DNA of 5,067 bases from an uncultured Lachnospiraceae bacterium (GCA_946538445.1 CAMNGO010000161.1:1-5067), one strand, 5' to 3'. Positions 1 through 4,429 are shown, numbered from the stretch's first letter. Numbers and translations: made by a program. The notes: generated by a model from the letters alone, not told the origin.

Positions 1-423
1 GTTGATATAGCAGGAACCGATGCCCAGTTCCGTGGCCTGAAGCATCATGTTCTGGATCATCATAGCCGAGTCTTCCATTGCATTTCCATAACTCTTTTTA
101 TTGGCCATGACGATTAAGATCGGGGCCTGATAATCGTAGAAATATTTCCCCTGTCTGGATCGCAGGATGCTATTTTGTATGCTCTTATAGGTATCCTCCT
201 TGATCTCCATCTTGGCAAATTCCTGCTGAACCAGTCCTTCCAGCTTGGCAAGAATCTCTTTATCGGTGATTACCAGTCTGTGGGTGGTCTGGCTGTTGCC
301 CCCACTTGGAGCATAGGACCCTGCCTCTAAAATCAGCATCAAGTCTTCTTTTTCTATGGCTTTATCTCCATCAAAACTGCGGATTGATCTCCTTTTTCTG
401 TATACACTATCTCTATCAAGCAT
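1..423 (-). CDS. Nitroreductase-family FMN oxidoreductase (C-terminus beyond window)
   Basis: The 141 visible residues start at the ATG at 421-423, and the frame is open to base 1, so the C-terminal part is missing. What is seen: the N-terminal basic signature RKRRSIRSF (residues 9-17), which in nitroreductases contacts the FMN phosphate; a loop APSGGNSQ (38-45) typical of the FMN-binding region; and the helix EDSAMMIQNMML followed by ELGIGSCYI (117-140), the family's conserved core. The family uses FMN and NAD(P)H to reduce nitroaromatics, quinones, flavins or related compounds. It acts in the cytoplasm, usually as a dimer. The substrate cannot be told from this fragment. A purine-rich GAGGGGGAG lies just upstream of the ATG. 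It is the last visible gene of the nfo operon, about 87 bases after the zinc-ribbon gene and without a clear promoter of its own. The family call is firm; the specific function is unknown. Confidence 0.9.
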   Translation of the reverse strand, partial: MLDRDSVYRKRRSIRSFDGDKAIEKEDLMLILEAGSYAPSGGNSQTTHRLVITDKEILAKLEGLVQQEFAKMEIKEDTYKSIQNSILRSRQGKYFYDYQAPILIVMANKKSYGNAMEDSAMMIQNMMLQATELGIGSCYIN

Positions 424-482
424 ATTTCTCCCCCTCTTCTATATCCCTTCTACAAATGAACTTCCATCGGTTTCATCACGAC

Positions 483-498
483 TAATCCGCGCGGATTA
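483..498. repeat. Perfect 16-base palindrome between zinc-ribbon and nitroreductase genes
   Basis: TAATCCGC is followed directly by its reverse complement GCGGATTA. Five T's follow on the plus strand (499-503). In RNA it could fold as a 6-bp stem with a GCGC loop. The U-run sits on the strand opposite to the genes, so it would be a weak terminator only for plus-strand transcripts. For the leftward operon it could be a small hairpin or a protein-binding dyad. Its role is unknown. Confidence 0.5.
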
Positions 499-510
499 TT
501 TTTGGATTCA

Positions 511-777
511 TCAGATCCATCCGTAATCCCCGCCGGTAATCGCCAGACTAAGCAGGGTATCATATTTCTTGACATCCTCGCCCTGGACCATCTCAAGGAG
601 CTTTGCAGACTCTTTGATTTCCGGCATATCGTCATCCGGCCCGATCTCCATGTCCAGCTCTTCTCCACAGTAAGGGCATGAGATCTGAGGGGCTATGCGG
701 ATATCCAGGAATCTTTGTCTACATTCTTCACATTCATAGAATCCACAGCGTTGTGTTCCATCGGGTACGTAATACAT
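511..777 (-). CDS. Small zinc-ribbon protein, function unknown
   Basis: An 88-residue protein. A start 12 codons further upstream (GTG at 813) is possible. The ATG at 775-777 is preferred because it is preceded by a perfect AAGGAGG with an 8-base spacer, and the longer form would overlap the ArsC-like gene. Residues 16-19 (CEEC) and 34-37 (CPYC) form two CXXC knuckles 14 residues apart, the pattern of a rubredoxin-like zinc ribbon, with an extra Cys at 11. After an acidic linker (EIGPDDDMPE, 44-53) comes a helical C-terminal half ending in GGDYGWI. Zinc ribbons of this size may bind nucleic acid or protein, or carry metal; nothing here settles which. The gene is translationally close-coupled behind the ArsC-like gene, with its Shine-Dalgarno overlapping that gene's TAA stop. 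Two consecutive stops (TGATGA) end the frame. I recognise the fold but not a named family. Confidence 0.8.
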   Translation of the reverse strand: MYYVPDGTQRCGFYECEECRQRFLDIRIAPQISCPYCGEELDMEIGPDDDMPEIKESAKLLEMVQGEDVKKYDTLLSLAITGGDYGWI

Positions 778-785
778 AGGATTTT

Positions 786-792
786 CCTCCTT
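786..792 (-). promoter_or_regulatory. Shine-Dalgarno deciding the zinc-ribbon start
   Basis: AAGGAGG read on the minus strand, 8 bases before the ATG at 777. It overlaps the TAA stop of the ArsC-like gene (791-793). This supports the shorter 88-residue start and translational coupling between the two genes. Confidence 0.8.
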
Positions 793-1132
793 ATTTCCAG
801 TTTTTCCAGACATCCGGCTGGTAGCCGACGGTTGCCTGGCTTCCGTTGCGGACGATGGGTTGTTTTAATACAGACTGGTTCTCCAGCACCTTCTGTACTT
901 TGTCTTCGGAAGCAATATATTTGATCAGGGCAAGCAGGTCCTTGTCCTTGCAGTCCGGATCGATCATTGCATCCAGACCGCCGACCGCCCTGCTTACACT
1001 CTGAAATTCCCCCTTGCTTAACCCTTTCTGCTTAAGGTCAATATATTGAAATTTAATGCCCCGCTCCTTGAAAAAACGTTCCGCTTTTCTGGTATCAGAG
1101 CTTTTCTTTGTGCCAAATATCTGTATATTCAT
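791..1132 (-). CDS. ArsC/Spx-family thioredoxin-fold protein with Ser at the catalytic Cys position
   Basis: A 113-residue protein, the usual length for the ArsC/Spx/YffB family. What is seen: an N-terminal beta strand MNIQIFGTKK; the helix SSDTRKAERFFKERG (11-25), which aligns with the CX(n)RKA active-site segment; IDLKQKGLSKGEF (31-43), the family's 'D..k.pls..el' region; and the C-terminal QPIVRNGSQATVGYQPDVW (91-109), matching the conserved P-I/V and VG(F/Y) region. In arsenate reductase and Spx the residue four before that Arg is a reactive cysteine. Here it is Ser11 (codon AGC), and the only cysteine is Cys61. Classical thiol-based arsenate reduction is therefore unlikely; a binding or regulatory role is possible but not shown. 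It starts 4 bases after the nfo stop, with its Shine-Dalgarno (AGGAAGAAGGA) inside the nfo end. Automated pipelines would probably call it arsenate reductase, which the sequence does not support. Confidence 0.88.
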   Translation of the reverse strand: MNIQIFGTKKSSDTRKAERFFKERGIKFQYIDLKQKGLSKGEFQSVSRAVGGLDAMIDPDCKDKDLLALIKYIASEDKVQKVLENQSVLKQPIVRNGSQATVGYQPDVWKNWK

Positions 1133-1136
1133 CTTC

Positions 1137-1973
1137 TTATCCTTCTTCCTGCCATTCTTTTACCGTCCTTATTTCCTCCATGTATCCCTCATCCTCATTG
1201 GGTGTTTCAAGGATAAAAGGAAGTCCCTGGAAGACCGGATGCAGCGCAATCCGTTTCATGGCTTCCATGCCAAGAAAGCCCTGACCAAGCTTTTCATGGC
1301 GATCTTTATGAGAACCAAGGTCATTCTTACTGTCATTGAAATGAACTGCCTTGAGCCTGGAAAGTCCGATCACCTCATCAAAATGCTGCAGCACCTCATC
1401 CAGATGATGAACGATATCATATCCTCCATCCCAGACATGGCAGGTATCCAGGCAGACTCCGATCTTGTTCTTGCAGTCCACTCTGTCGATGATCTCTCGC
1501 AGTTCTTCAAATGAGCCACCTATCTCAGAGCCTTTTCCGGCCATGGTCTCCAGGAGAACCGTGGTAGGCATATCCGGTTTCATCACCCGATTCAGGGCTT
1601 CACTGATCAGCCGGATCCCGGTCTCCGGTCCCTGGCCTGTGTGAGCACCGGGATGGAAATTATAAAGGTTGCCGGGAACCATTTCCATACGCTGCAGATC
1701 TTTTTGCAGCATTTCAAAGCCATTTAACCGGGTCTCTTCCTTAGCGGAACACAGATTCATGGTATAGCTGCCATGGGCAACCAGAGGCCCGAAACCTTCT
1801 TTCTTCACATGGCTGCGCAAGGCATCCACATCCTCCGGAATCAGCGGTTTCGATTTCCCGCCACGAGGATTTCTGGTAAACCAGGCGAAGGTATTCCCTC
1901 CAAACCGGCTCATCCTCTTCCCCATGGCTTCATAGCCGGCTGTCACGGATAGATGACATCCTATATAGATCAT
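1137..1973 (-). CDS. nfo: Endonuclease IV (AP endonuclease)
   Basis: A 278-residue TIM-barrel enzyme of normal family length (about 280). It cleaves DNA 5' to abasic sites in base-excision repair and also removes blocked 3' ends. All expected metal ligands of the trinuclear zinc site are present: His67 (VAHGS), His107 (NFHPGAH), Glu142 (LLETMAGKG), Asp176 and His179 (CLDTCHVWDGGYD), His211 (AVHFNDSKNDLG), Asp224 and His226 (HKDRHEKLGQG), and Glu256 (ILETP). These contain the family signatures around 172-180 and 211-232. The ATG at 1971-1973 is preferred over the GTG at 1985 because AGAGGTGG lies 8 bases before it and family members begin close to MxYIGxHxS. It is first in the leftward operon with the ArsC-like, zinc-ribbon and nitroreductase genes, a grouping that hints at oxidative or electrophile damage response (inference). 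It appears intact and fully functional. Confidence 0.97.
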   Translation of the reverse strand: MIYIGCHLSVTAGYEAMGKRMSRFGGNTFAWFTRNPRGGKSKPLIPEDVDALRSHVKKEGFGPLVAHGSYTMNLCSAKEETRLNGFEMLQKDLQRMEMVPGNLYNFHPGAHTGQGPETGIRLISEALNRVMKPDMPTTVLLETMAGKGSEIGGSFEELREIIDRVDCKNKIGVCLDTCHVWDGGYDIVHHLDEVLQHFDEVIGLSRLKAVHFNDSKNDLGSHKDRHEKLGQGFLGMEAMKRIALHPVFQGLPFILETPNEDEGYMEEIRTVKEWQEEG

Positions 1974-1981
1974 CCTTAGTT

Positions 1982-1989
1982 CCACCTCT
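1982..1989 (-). promoter_or_regulatory. Shine-Dalgarno deciding the nfo start
   Basis: AGAGGTGG on the minus strand, 8 bases upstream of the ATG at 1973. The upstream in-frame GTG (1985) lies inside this motif, so it is an unlikely start. Confidence 0.7.
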
Positions 1990-2015
1990 TCCTAATACAA
2001 CAAATTACTGTATTT

Positions 2016-2044
2016 AGTATACCATAGATGGGAAGGAGAAAGGA
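2016..2044 (-). promoter_or_regulatory. Candidate extended -10 promoter for the nfo operon
   Basis: On the minus strand TGGTATACT gives an extended -10 (TG-N-TATACT, hexamer at 2016-2021). The hexamer 17 bases upstream, TCCTTT (2039-2044), is a poor -35, which the TG extension could offset. Transcription would start near 2009, giving a leader of about 35 bases before the nfo ATG. A TACT-N6-AGTA dyad (2006-2019) overlaps the -10 and might be an operator; this is only a suggestion. Confidence 0.45.
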
Positions 2045-2127
2045 ATCATCTTCCCCTCTGCTCTTCACAAAGAATTCACAGCCTGTGCACAATTTGGAAA
2101 CAAAAGCACTTTAGAATCAGTAACATC

Positions 2128-2148
2128 AGCAGGAAAGCTCCTGCTTTT
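2128..2148 (+). repeat. Short hairpin followed by TTTT upstream of the small genes
   Basis: AGCAGGA and TCCTGCT form a perfect 7-bp inverted repeat with loop AAGC, followed by TTTT. It resembles a weak intrinsic terminator or attenuator on the plus strand. It also spans the place where a -35 for the TATAAT at 2155 would lie, so it could equally be an operator. No upstream plus-strand gene in the window needs a terminator here. Confidence 0.45.
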
Positions 2149-2154
2149 AACATA

Positions 2155-2160
2155 TATAAT
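2155..2160 (+). promoter_or_regulatory. Candidate -10 box for the small-gene pair
   Basis: A perfect TATAAT whose predicted start (about 2167) would leave a leader of roughly 19 bases before the first small gene. At a 16-18 base spacing no convincing -35 exists (GGAAAG or similar). The promoter may need an activator or be read by another sigma factor. An alternative -10, TAGAAT (2112-2117), would place the hairpin at 2128-2145 inside the leader. Confidence 0.4.
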
Positions 2161-2169
2161 AAACAGATT

Positions 2170-2177
2170 AAGGAGGT
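2170..2177 (+). promoter_or_regulatory. Perfect ribosome binding site of the first small gene
   Basis: AAGGAGGT, 8 bases before the ATG at 2186. Its strength is the main reason to accept a 56-codon gene of unknown family. Confidence 0.75.
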
Positions 2178-2185
2178 ACTTAGAT

Positions 2186-2356
2186 ATGCAGAAAGAAAAC
2201 AGAACTTTACTAGAAATGAAACAATTACTGAACATGGTGATCAAAACATTTTTTAACATCTACGGCATGAATCCAAGTGCCGACGATCTGTATCAGCGAT
2301 TAGGACTTGAGTACGCTCCCCTTATTGAAGAATACTCATGTTATCAGTTGGGTTAA
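2186..2356 (+). CDS. Small 56-residue protein, unknown family
   Basis: A short reading frame from ATG (2186) to TAA (2354-2356), behind a perfect AAGGAGGT. The first half (QKENRTLLEMKQLLNMVIK, residues 2-20) is a likely amphipathic helix. The rest contains FFNIYGMNPSADDLYQRLG (22-40), with a helix-cap-like NPSADDLY, then an acidic YAPLIEEY and a single Cys52. There is no signal peptide or clear membrane span, so it is probably cytosolic. It is followed 13 bases later by a second tiny gene, with that gene's Shine-Dalgarno overlapping this stop, so the two are probably co-translated. I do not recognise the family. Coding status rests on the ribosome binding site, the preceding TATAAT, the coupled downstream gene and the following terminator. 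A regulatory partner, leader peptide or part of a small stress module are all possible; none is shown. Confidence 0.65.
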   Translation: MQKENRTLLEMKQLLNMVIKTFFNIYGMNPSADDLYQRLGLEYAPLIEEYSCYQLG

Positions 2357-2362
2357 GGAGGT
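2355..2362 (+). promoter_or_regulatory. Perfect ribosome binding site of the second small gene
   Basis: AAGGAGGT, 7 bases before the ATG at 2370, beginning within the TAA stop of the first small gene. The surrounding leader, GGAGGT then (AC)TTAGATAT then ATG, is nearly the same as that of the first small gene. Confidence 0.75.
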
Positions 2363-2369
2363 TAGATAT

Positions 2370-2471
2370 ATGAAAACATTATTGATATTAGGCACTGTAC
2401 TAATCGGTTTCATCGGTTACCGCGCAGGACGCAAACAGCAACCTCAGTATGTTAAGGTAAAACAATTCTAG
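2370..2471 (+). CDS. Tiny 33-residue single-pass membrane peptide
   Basis: ATG at 2370 to TAG at 2469-2471. Residues 3-17 (TLLILGTVLIGFIGY) form one short, glycine-containing hydrophobic segment. It is followed by a basic, polar tail with RAGRKQQ and a C-terminal KVKQF. By the positive-inside rule the tail probably faces the cytoplasm. Such peptides in Firmicutes include small membrane-protein modulators, type I toxin peptides and sporulation or stress peptides; the sequence does not discriminate among them. It is coupled to the preceding 56-residue gene by a ribosome binding site overlapping that gene's stop, and is followed by a terminator. No homologue is recognised. It is too short for most gene finders, so it is probably missed in standard annotation. 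Confidence 0.6.
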   Translation: MKTLLILGTVLIGFIGYRAGRKQQPQYVKVKQF

Positions 2472-2479
2472 AAGAAGCA

Positions 2480-2524
2480 AAAAGATACGGGATAGCGAAA
2501 TACAATCTCCTTCCTGTATCTTTT
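2480..2524. terminator. Bidirectional terminator between small genes and HxlR-type regulator
   Basis: AAAAGATACGGGA (2480-2492) pairs with TCCTGTATCTTTT (2512-2524), a 13-bp stem with one G-U pair and a loop of about 19 bases. On the plus strand it ends in TTTTCTATTG. On the minus strand it ends in TTTTTGCTTCTT, the better U-run. It sits between convergent genes. Confidence 0.7.
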
Positions 2525-2532
2525 CTATTGTC

Positions 2533-2865
2533 TTATTCTTTATTTTCTTCTCCCCAGACACAGAGCTGGTCCAGGACAGTCATCAAAGATTTGCCCCTGT
2601 CGCTTAAACTGTATTCCACCTTCGGAGGGATCTGGGGATATTCTGTGCGGATGATCAGCCGGTCTGCCTCCAGCTCTTTCAGGTTCACACTGAGAGTCTT
2701 ATCAGAGATGGTTTTCAGGTATCGTTTCAATTCATTGAAACGTACCACCTCATATTCCATCAGACAGTACAGGATCACCATTTTATGTTTTCCGGAGATC
2801 AGGGACAGGGTATAACTGAAACCTGTATCCTCAAAATTTGCATTTTCGATATATTTCTTAATCAT
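2533..2865 (-). CDS. HxlR-family winged-helix transcriptional regulator
   Basis: A 110-residue DNA-binding protein of typical HxlR length. What is seen: the first wing-helix segment LISGKHKMVILYCL (22-35), a family hallmark in which 'GKWK..IL..L' is the usual form; the recognition-helix region RFNELKRYLKTISDKTLSVNLKELEADRLI (42-71), with SDKTLS..L.EL; and the wing YPQIPPKVEYSLSDRGKSL (76-94), very conserved in the family. Several HxlR proteins (YodB, HypR, QorR) sense quinones, diamide or oxidants through an N-terminal cysteine. That position has no Cys here; the only cysteines are Cys34 and Cys102, so the sensing mode may differ. The start ATG is preceded by GAGG with an 8-base spacer. It is divergent from the flavin-reductase-like gene and is probably its local regulator (inference from arrangement and promoter dyads). 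Confidence 0.92.
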   Translation of the reverse strand: MIKKYIENANFEDTGFSYTLSLISGKHKMVILYCLMEYEVVRFNELKRYLKTISDKTLSVNLKELEADRLIIRTEYPQIPPKVEYSLSDRGKSLMTVLDQLCVWGEENKE

Positions 2866-2898
2866 TACGCTTTCCTCAAAGATAGTACCTATCCAAAA

Positions 2899-2930
2899 AA
2901 TCAGTACTTGAATTTATTACCTGACTGATT
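2899..2930. promoter_or_regulatory. Candidate operator dyad AATCAGT-N18-ACTGATT
   Basis: Perfect 7-base inverted repeats at 2899-2905 and 2924-2930. They flank the -35 and touch the -10 of the plus-strand promoter, and lie at the start of the regulator's transcript. A second, imperfect dyad, TAGTAC-N15-GTACTT (2883-2909), overlaps the left arm. Either could bind the HxlR-type protein. Confidence 0.4.
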
Positions 2931-2935
2931 ACAAT
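2908..2935 (+). promoter_or_regulatory. Candidate promoter for the flavin-reductase-like gene
   Basis: TTGAAT (2908-2913), a 16-base spacer, and TACAAT (2930-2935). Transcription would begin near 2942, giving a leader of about 47 bases whose first bases form the 2941-2959 hairpin. The -10 overlaps the regulator's -10 by two bases, so the two promoters could not be occupied together. Confidence 0.5.
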
Positions 2936-2962
2936 TATATACAGGGCATTTAGCCCTGTCAA
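2934..2962 (-). promoter_or_regulatory. Consensus sigma-A promoter of the HxlR-type gene
   Basis: Minus-strand TTGACA (2957-2962), a 17-base spacer and TATAAT (2934-2939). All 12 hexamer bases match consensus at optimal spacing. The start would be near 2927, about 60 bases before the regulator's ATG. A promoter this strong usually needs repression, which fits the dyad in its spacer. Confidence 0.85.
2941..2959. promoter_or_regulatory. Perfect dyad ACAGGGC-N5-GCCCTGT within the promoter spacer
   Basis: Seven-base perfect arms around ATTTA lie mainly between the -35 and -10 of the regulator's promoter, where a bound protein would block RNA polymerase. The same bases would form a 5'-terminal stem-loop in the plus-strand flavoprotein mRNA, so an mRNA-stabilising hairpin is the alternative reading. 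Confidence 0.55.
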
Positions 2963-2988
2963 TCCTAGAAAAAAGCGAGGTATCTTAT

Positions 2989-3555
2989 ATGAGAACAAAA
3001 CTTAACATTACAGAAGGAATCTTTCCTATGCCTGTCCTTATGGTGGCTACATACAATGAAGATGGTAGCGTAAATGTCATGAATGCTGCCTGGGGAACCA
3101 TGCAGTCCAGAGGAACCGTGGCCCTCAACCTGACCGAAACCCATAAAACCGTAAAGAATATCAAAGCGAAAAAGGCCTTTACCGTTAGTATCGCGGATGC
3201 CGCTCATCGGGTGGAAGCAGACTACTTCGGAGTAGAGTCCGGCAATAAGGTAAATGATAAATTTGAACGCAGCGGTCTCACTGCCAGCAAGGCAGAAATG
3301 GTAGACGCTCCGGTCATCAATGAATTCCCCCTCTGCCTGGAGTGTGAATTCATCGAGTACCAGCACAATGACTATGGTGTGGGCGTGATTGGCAAGGTTG
3401 TCAATGTTACGGCCGACGAGCATGTGATGGTAGATGGCAAGTTAGATATGTCCCTGGTGAATGCCATCGCCTTTGATCCTTACACACATGGCTACTACAA
3501 AGTCACAGAGCGTGTTGGCGAAGCCTTCAAAGACGGTTTAAAACTGAAAAAATAA
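2989..3555 (+). CDS. Flavin reductase-like / flavoredoxin family FMN-binding protein
   Basis: A 188-residue split-barrel FMN protein of the flavin-reductase-like domain family; flavoredoxins are about this length. What is seen: an N-terminal PMPVLMVATYNEDGSVNVMNAAWGTMQS (13-40), the characteristic strand pair with Asn/Ala contacts to FMN; VALNLTETHKTVKNIKAKKAFTVSIAD (44-70), matching the family's 'R..S...I....eF.vni' core; then SGNKVNDKFERSGLTAS (84-100). Near the C-terminus, VNAIAFDPYTHGYYKV (157-172) matches the 'Y..l..' end strand. Members transfer electrons from NAD(P)H or ferredoxin through FMN; the partner and substrate are not known here. The ATG is preceded by GCGAGGT with a 7-base spacer. 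It is divergent from an HxlR-type regulator, a frequent arrangement for redox enzymes induced by electrophiles or oxidants. It is monocistronic, with a strong terminator right after it. Confidence 0.92.
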   Translation: MRTKLNITEGIFPMPVLMVATYNEDGSVNVMNAAWGTMQSRGTVALNLTETHKTVKNIKAKKAFTVSIADAAHRVEADYFGVESGNKVNDKFERSGLTASKAEMVDAPVINEFPLCLECEFIEYQHNDYGVGVIGKVVNVTADEHVMVDGKLDMSLVNAIAFDPYTHGYYKVTERVGEAFKDGLKLKK

Positions 3556-3564
3556 TATAAATAA

Positions 3565-3603
3565 GCAGGGAGGATACCCCCAGATTAGTAACGTCCTCCC
3601 TGC
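3565..3603. terminator. Bidirectional terminator between flavoprotein and kinase genes
   Basis: GCAGGGAGGA (3565-3574) and TCCTCCCTGC (3594-3603) form a perfect 10-bp stem around a 19-base loop. The plus strand continues AACTCATTTTCTTG. The minus strand continues TTATTTATATTATTTTTTC, so it should stop the leftward kinase transcript too. Confidence 0.8.
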
Positions 3604-3620
3604 AACTCATTTTCTTGTCC

Positions 3621-4370
3621 TTATTTATCTTCCGCCATTCTAAGTGAATCATCTTCCATCAACTGTAAGGTCAGATCCGTATCATCCATGGTGTATTTCA
3701 GGCAGGTCCGCACATTATAGAGATCGCTCTTTTCCACAAAGGCTTCCGCCTCTTCCCGTGAAATTCCACTCATAGCTTTACGGTCCACCAGTCTGTTCTT
3801 CAGCAAGGCCTCATCAGCAGTAATCCTTATGGTATAATCCGCATACTCTCTCAGTTCTTTCCATCCCTCAAGATCAAGCAGCAGATAGTTTCCCTCGATC
3901 AGTATGATATCCCCCTGAATCCGGATGGCATCCTCTATGGGATTATGGGCGATACGATAGTACTCCGGCCATCCACAGTCCTCACCCTCTGAAATCTGTT
4001 TGATTTTCTCCATGAGTTTTGGAAGGTCAAATGTCTCGGGCGCCCCTTTAAACTCCTTCATAAGATGAGTCTGCCCTCCCCGCATCATGTTATGGCTATC
4101 CAGATAGTCCTGATAATGATGAAATCCATCCATACCGATAGGCAGAATGGGCCGGACTCCTTCTGTGATATCTGATAGATATCCCAGGAAATGTGCCAAA
4201 GTACTCTTGCCTGCACCGGGCGGAGCCGCAAGCATAACTATGATTCTTTTGCCCTTTTTCTCATACATATTGGAAAGCCTCTCAAGAAGAGGAATGAAAA
4301 TATCCTGAATACTCTCCTCGGAATAATAGGCTTCTACTCCTATGCCATTAATCTCTGCTGTATAAATCAT
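3621..4370 (-). CDS. P-loop nucleoside/nucleotide kinase family protein (uridine kinase/pantothenate kinase/FrcK-like)
   Basis: A 249-residue P-loop kinase. What is seen: Walker A APPGAGKST (49-57), with Ala in place of the first Gly; the catalytic-type MDGFHHY (80-86), like the uridine kinase DxF motif; KGAPETFDLPKLM (108-120), a motif shared with bacterial pantothenate kinase and phosphoribulokinase relatives; IILIEGNYLLLD (155-166), the strand and Glu-containing loop; and the lid segment KNRLVDRKAMSGISREEA (191-208). This matches the family often annotated 'nucleoside/nucleotide kinase family protein' or FrcK/YggC-like. It phosphorylates a small hydroxylated substrate with ATP in the cytoplasm. 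The substrate (nucleoside, sugar or pantothenate-like) cannot be read from the sequence. The ATG is preceded by AAAGGAA with a 7-base spacer. It lies 38 bases after the CPBP protease gene, with its own strong promoter overlapping the end of that gene, so it need not be co-regulated with the protease. Confidence 0.9.
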   Translation of the reverse strand: MIYTAEINGIGVEAYYSEESIQDIFIPLLERLSNMYEKKGKRIIVMLAAPPGAGKSTLAHFLGYLSDITEGVRPILPIGMDGFHHYQDYLDSHNMMRGGQTHLMKEFKGAPETFDLPKLMEKIKQISEGEDCGWPEYYRIAHNPIEDAIRIQGDIILIEGNYLLLDLEGWKELREYADYTIRITADEALLKNRLVDRKAMSGISREEAEAFVEKSDLYNVRTCLKYTMDDTDLTLQLMEDDSLRMAEDK

Positions 4371-4390
4371 CGCTTAGTTCCTTTTCTTTT

Positions 4391-4400
4391 TTGATATCAA
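4391..4400. repeat. Palindrome TTGATATCAA at the kinase transcription start
   Basis: A perfect 10-base palindrome directly downstream of the minus-strand TATAAT (4400-4405), covering the expected start site near 4393. It is well placed for a repressor, but a 10-base AT-rich palindrome can also arise by chance. Confidence 0.35.
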
Positions 4401-4429
4401 TTATAAGGTCAGGCAAATTCTTCTGTCAA
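4400..4429 (-). promoter_or_regulatory. Consensus sigma-A promoter for the kinase gene
   Basis: Minus-strand TTGACA (4424-4429), an 18-base spacer, and TATAAT (4400-4405), with all hexamer bases matching consensus. The -35 doubles as Leu-Thr codons near the C-terminus of the CPBP protease, whose TGA stop (4409-4411) falls in the spacer. The leader to the kinase ATG is about 24 bases. Confidence 0.8.

Noticed and set aside
450..668. Minus-strand frame overlapping the zinc-ribbon gene and ending in a peptide with NNPRGLVVMKP
   Set aside because: The tail looked protein-like and suggested a frameshifted C-terminus. However, the zinc-ribbon frame ends cleanly with tandem stops after GGDYGWI, and the upstream part of this frame is a low-quality shadow.
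1056..1514. 152-codon plus-strand open frame
   Set aside because: It is antisense to nfo and the ArsC-like gene, both of which have clear family motifs, and lacks a ribosome binding site.
2065..2259. 64-codon minus-strand open frame
   Set aside because: It overlaps the better-supported 56-codon plus-strand gene with its perfect Shine-Dalgarno, and its own start has no convincing ribosome binding site.
2965..3423. 152-codon minus-strand open frame
   Set aside because: It is the antisense shadow of the flavin-reductase-like gene; it has no recognisable motif and runs against the strong plus-strand gene.
3556..3620. Possible riboswitch or T-box element
   Set aside because: The only structure is a simple 10-bp hairpin between converging genes, explained by a bidirectional terminator.
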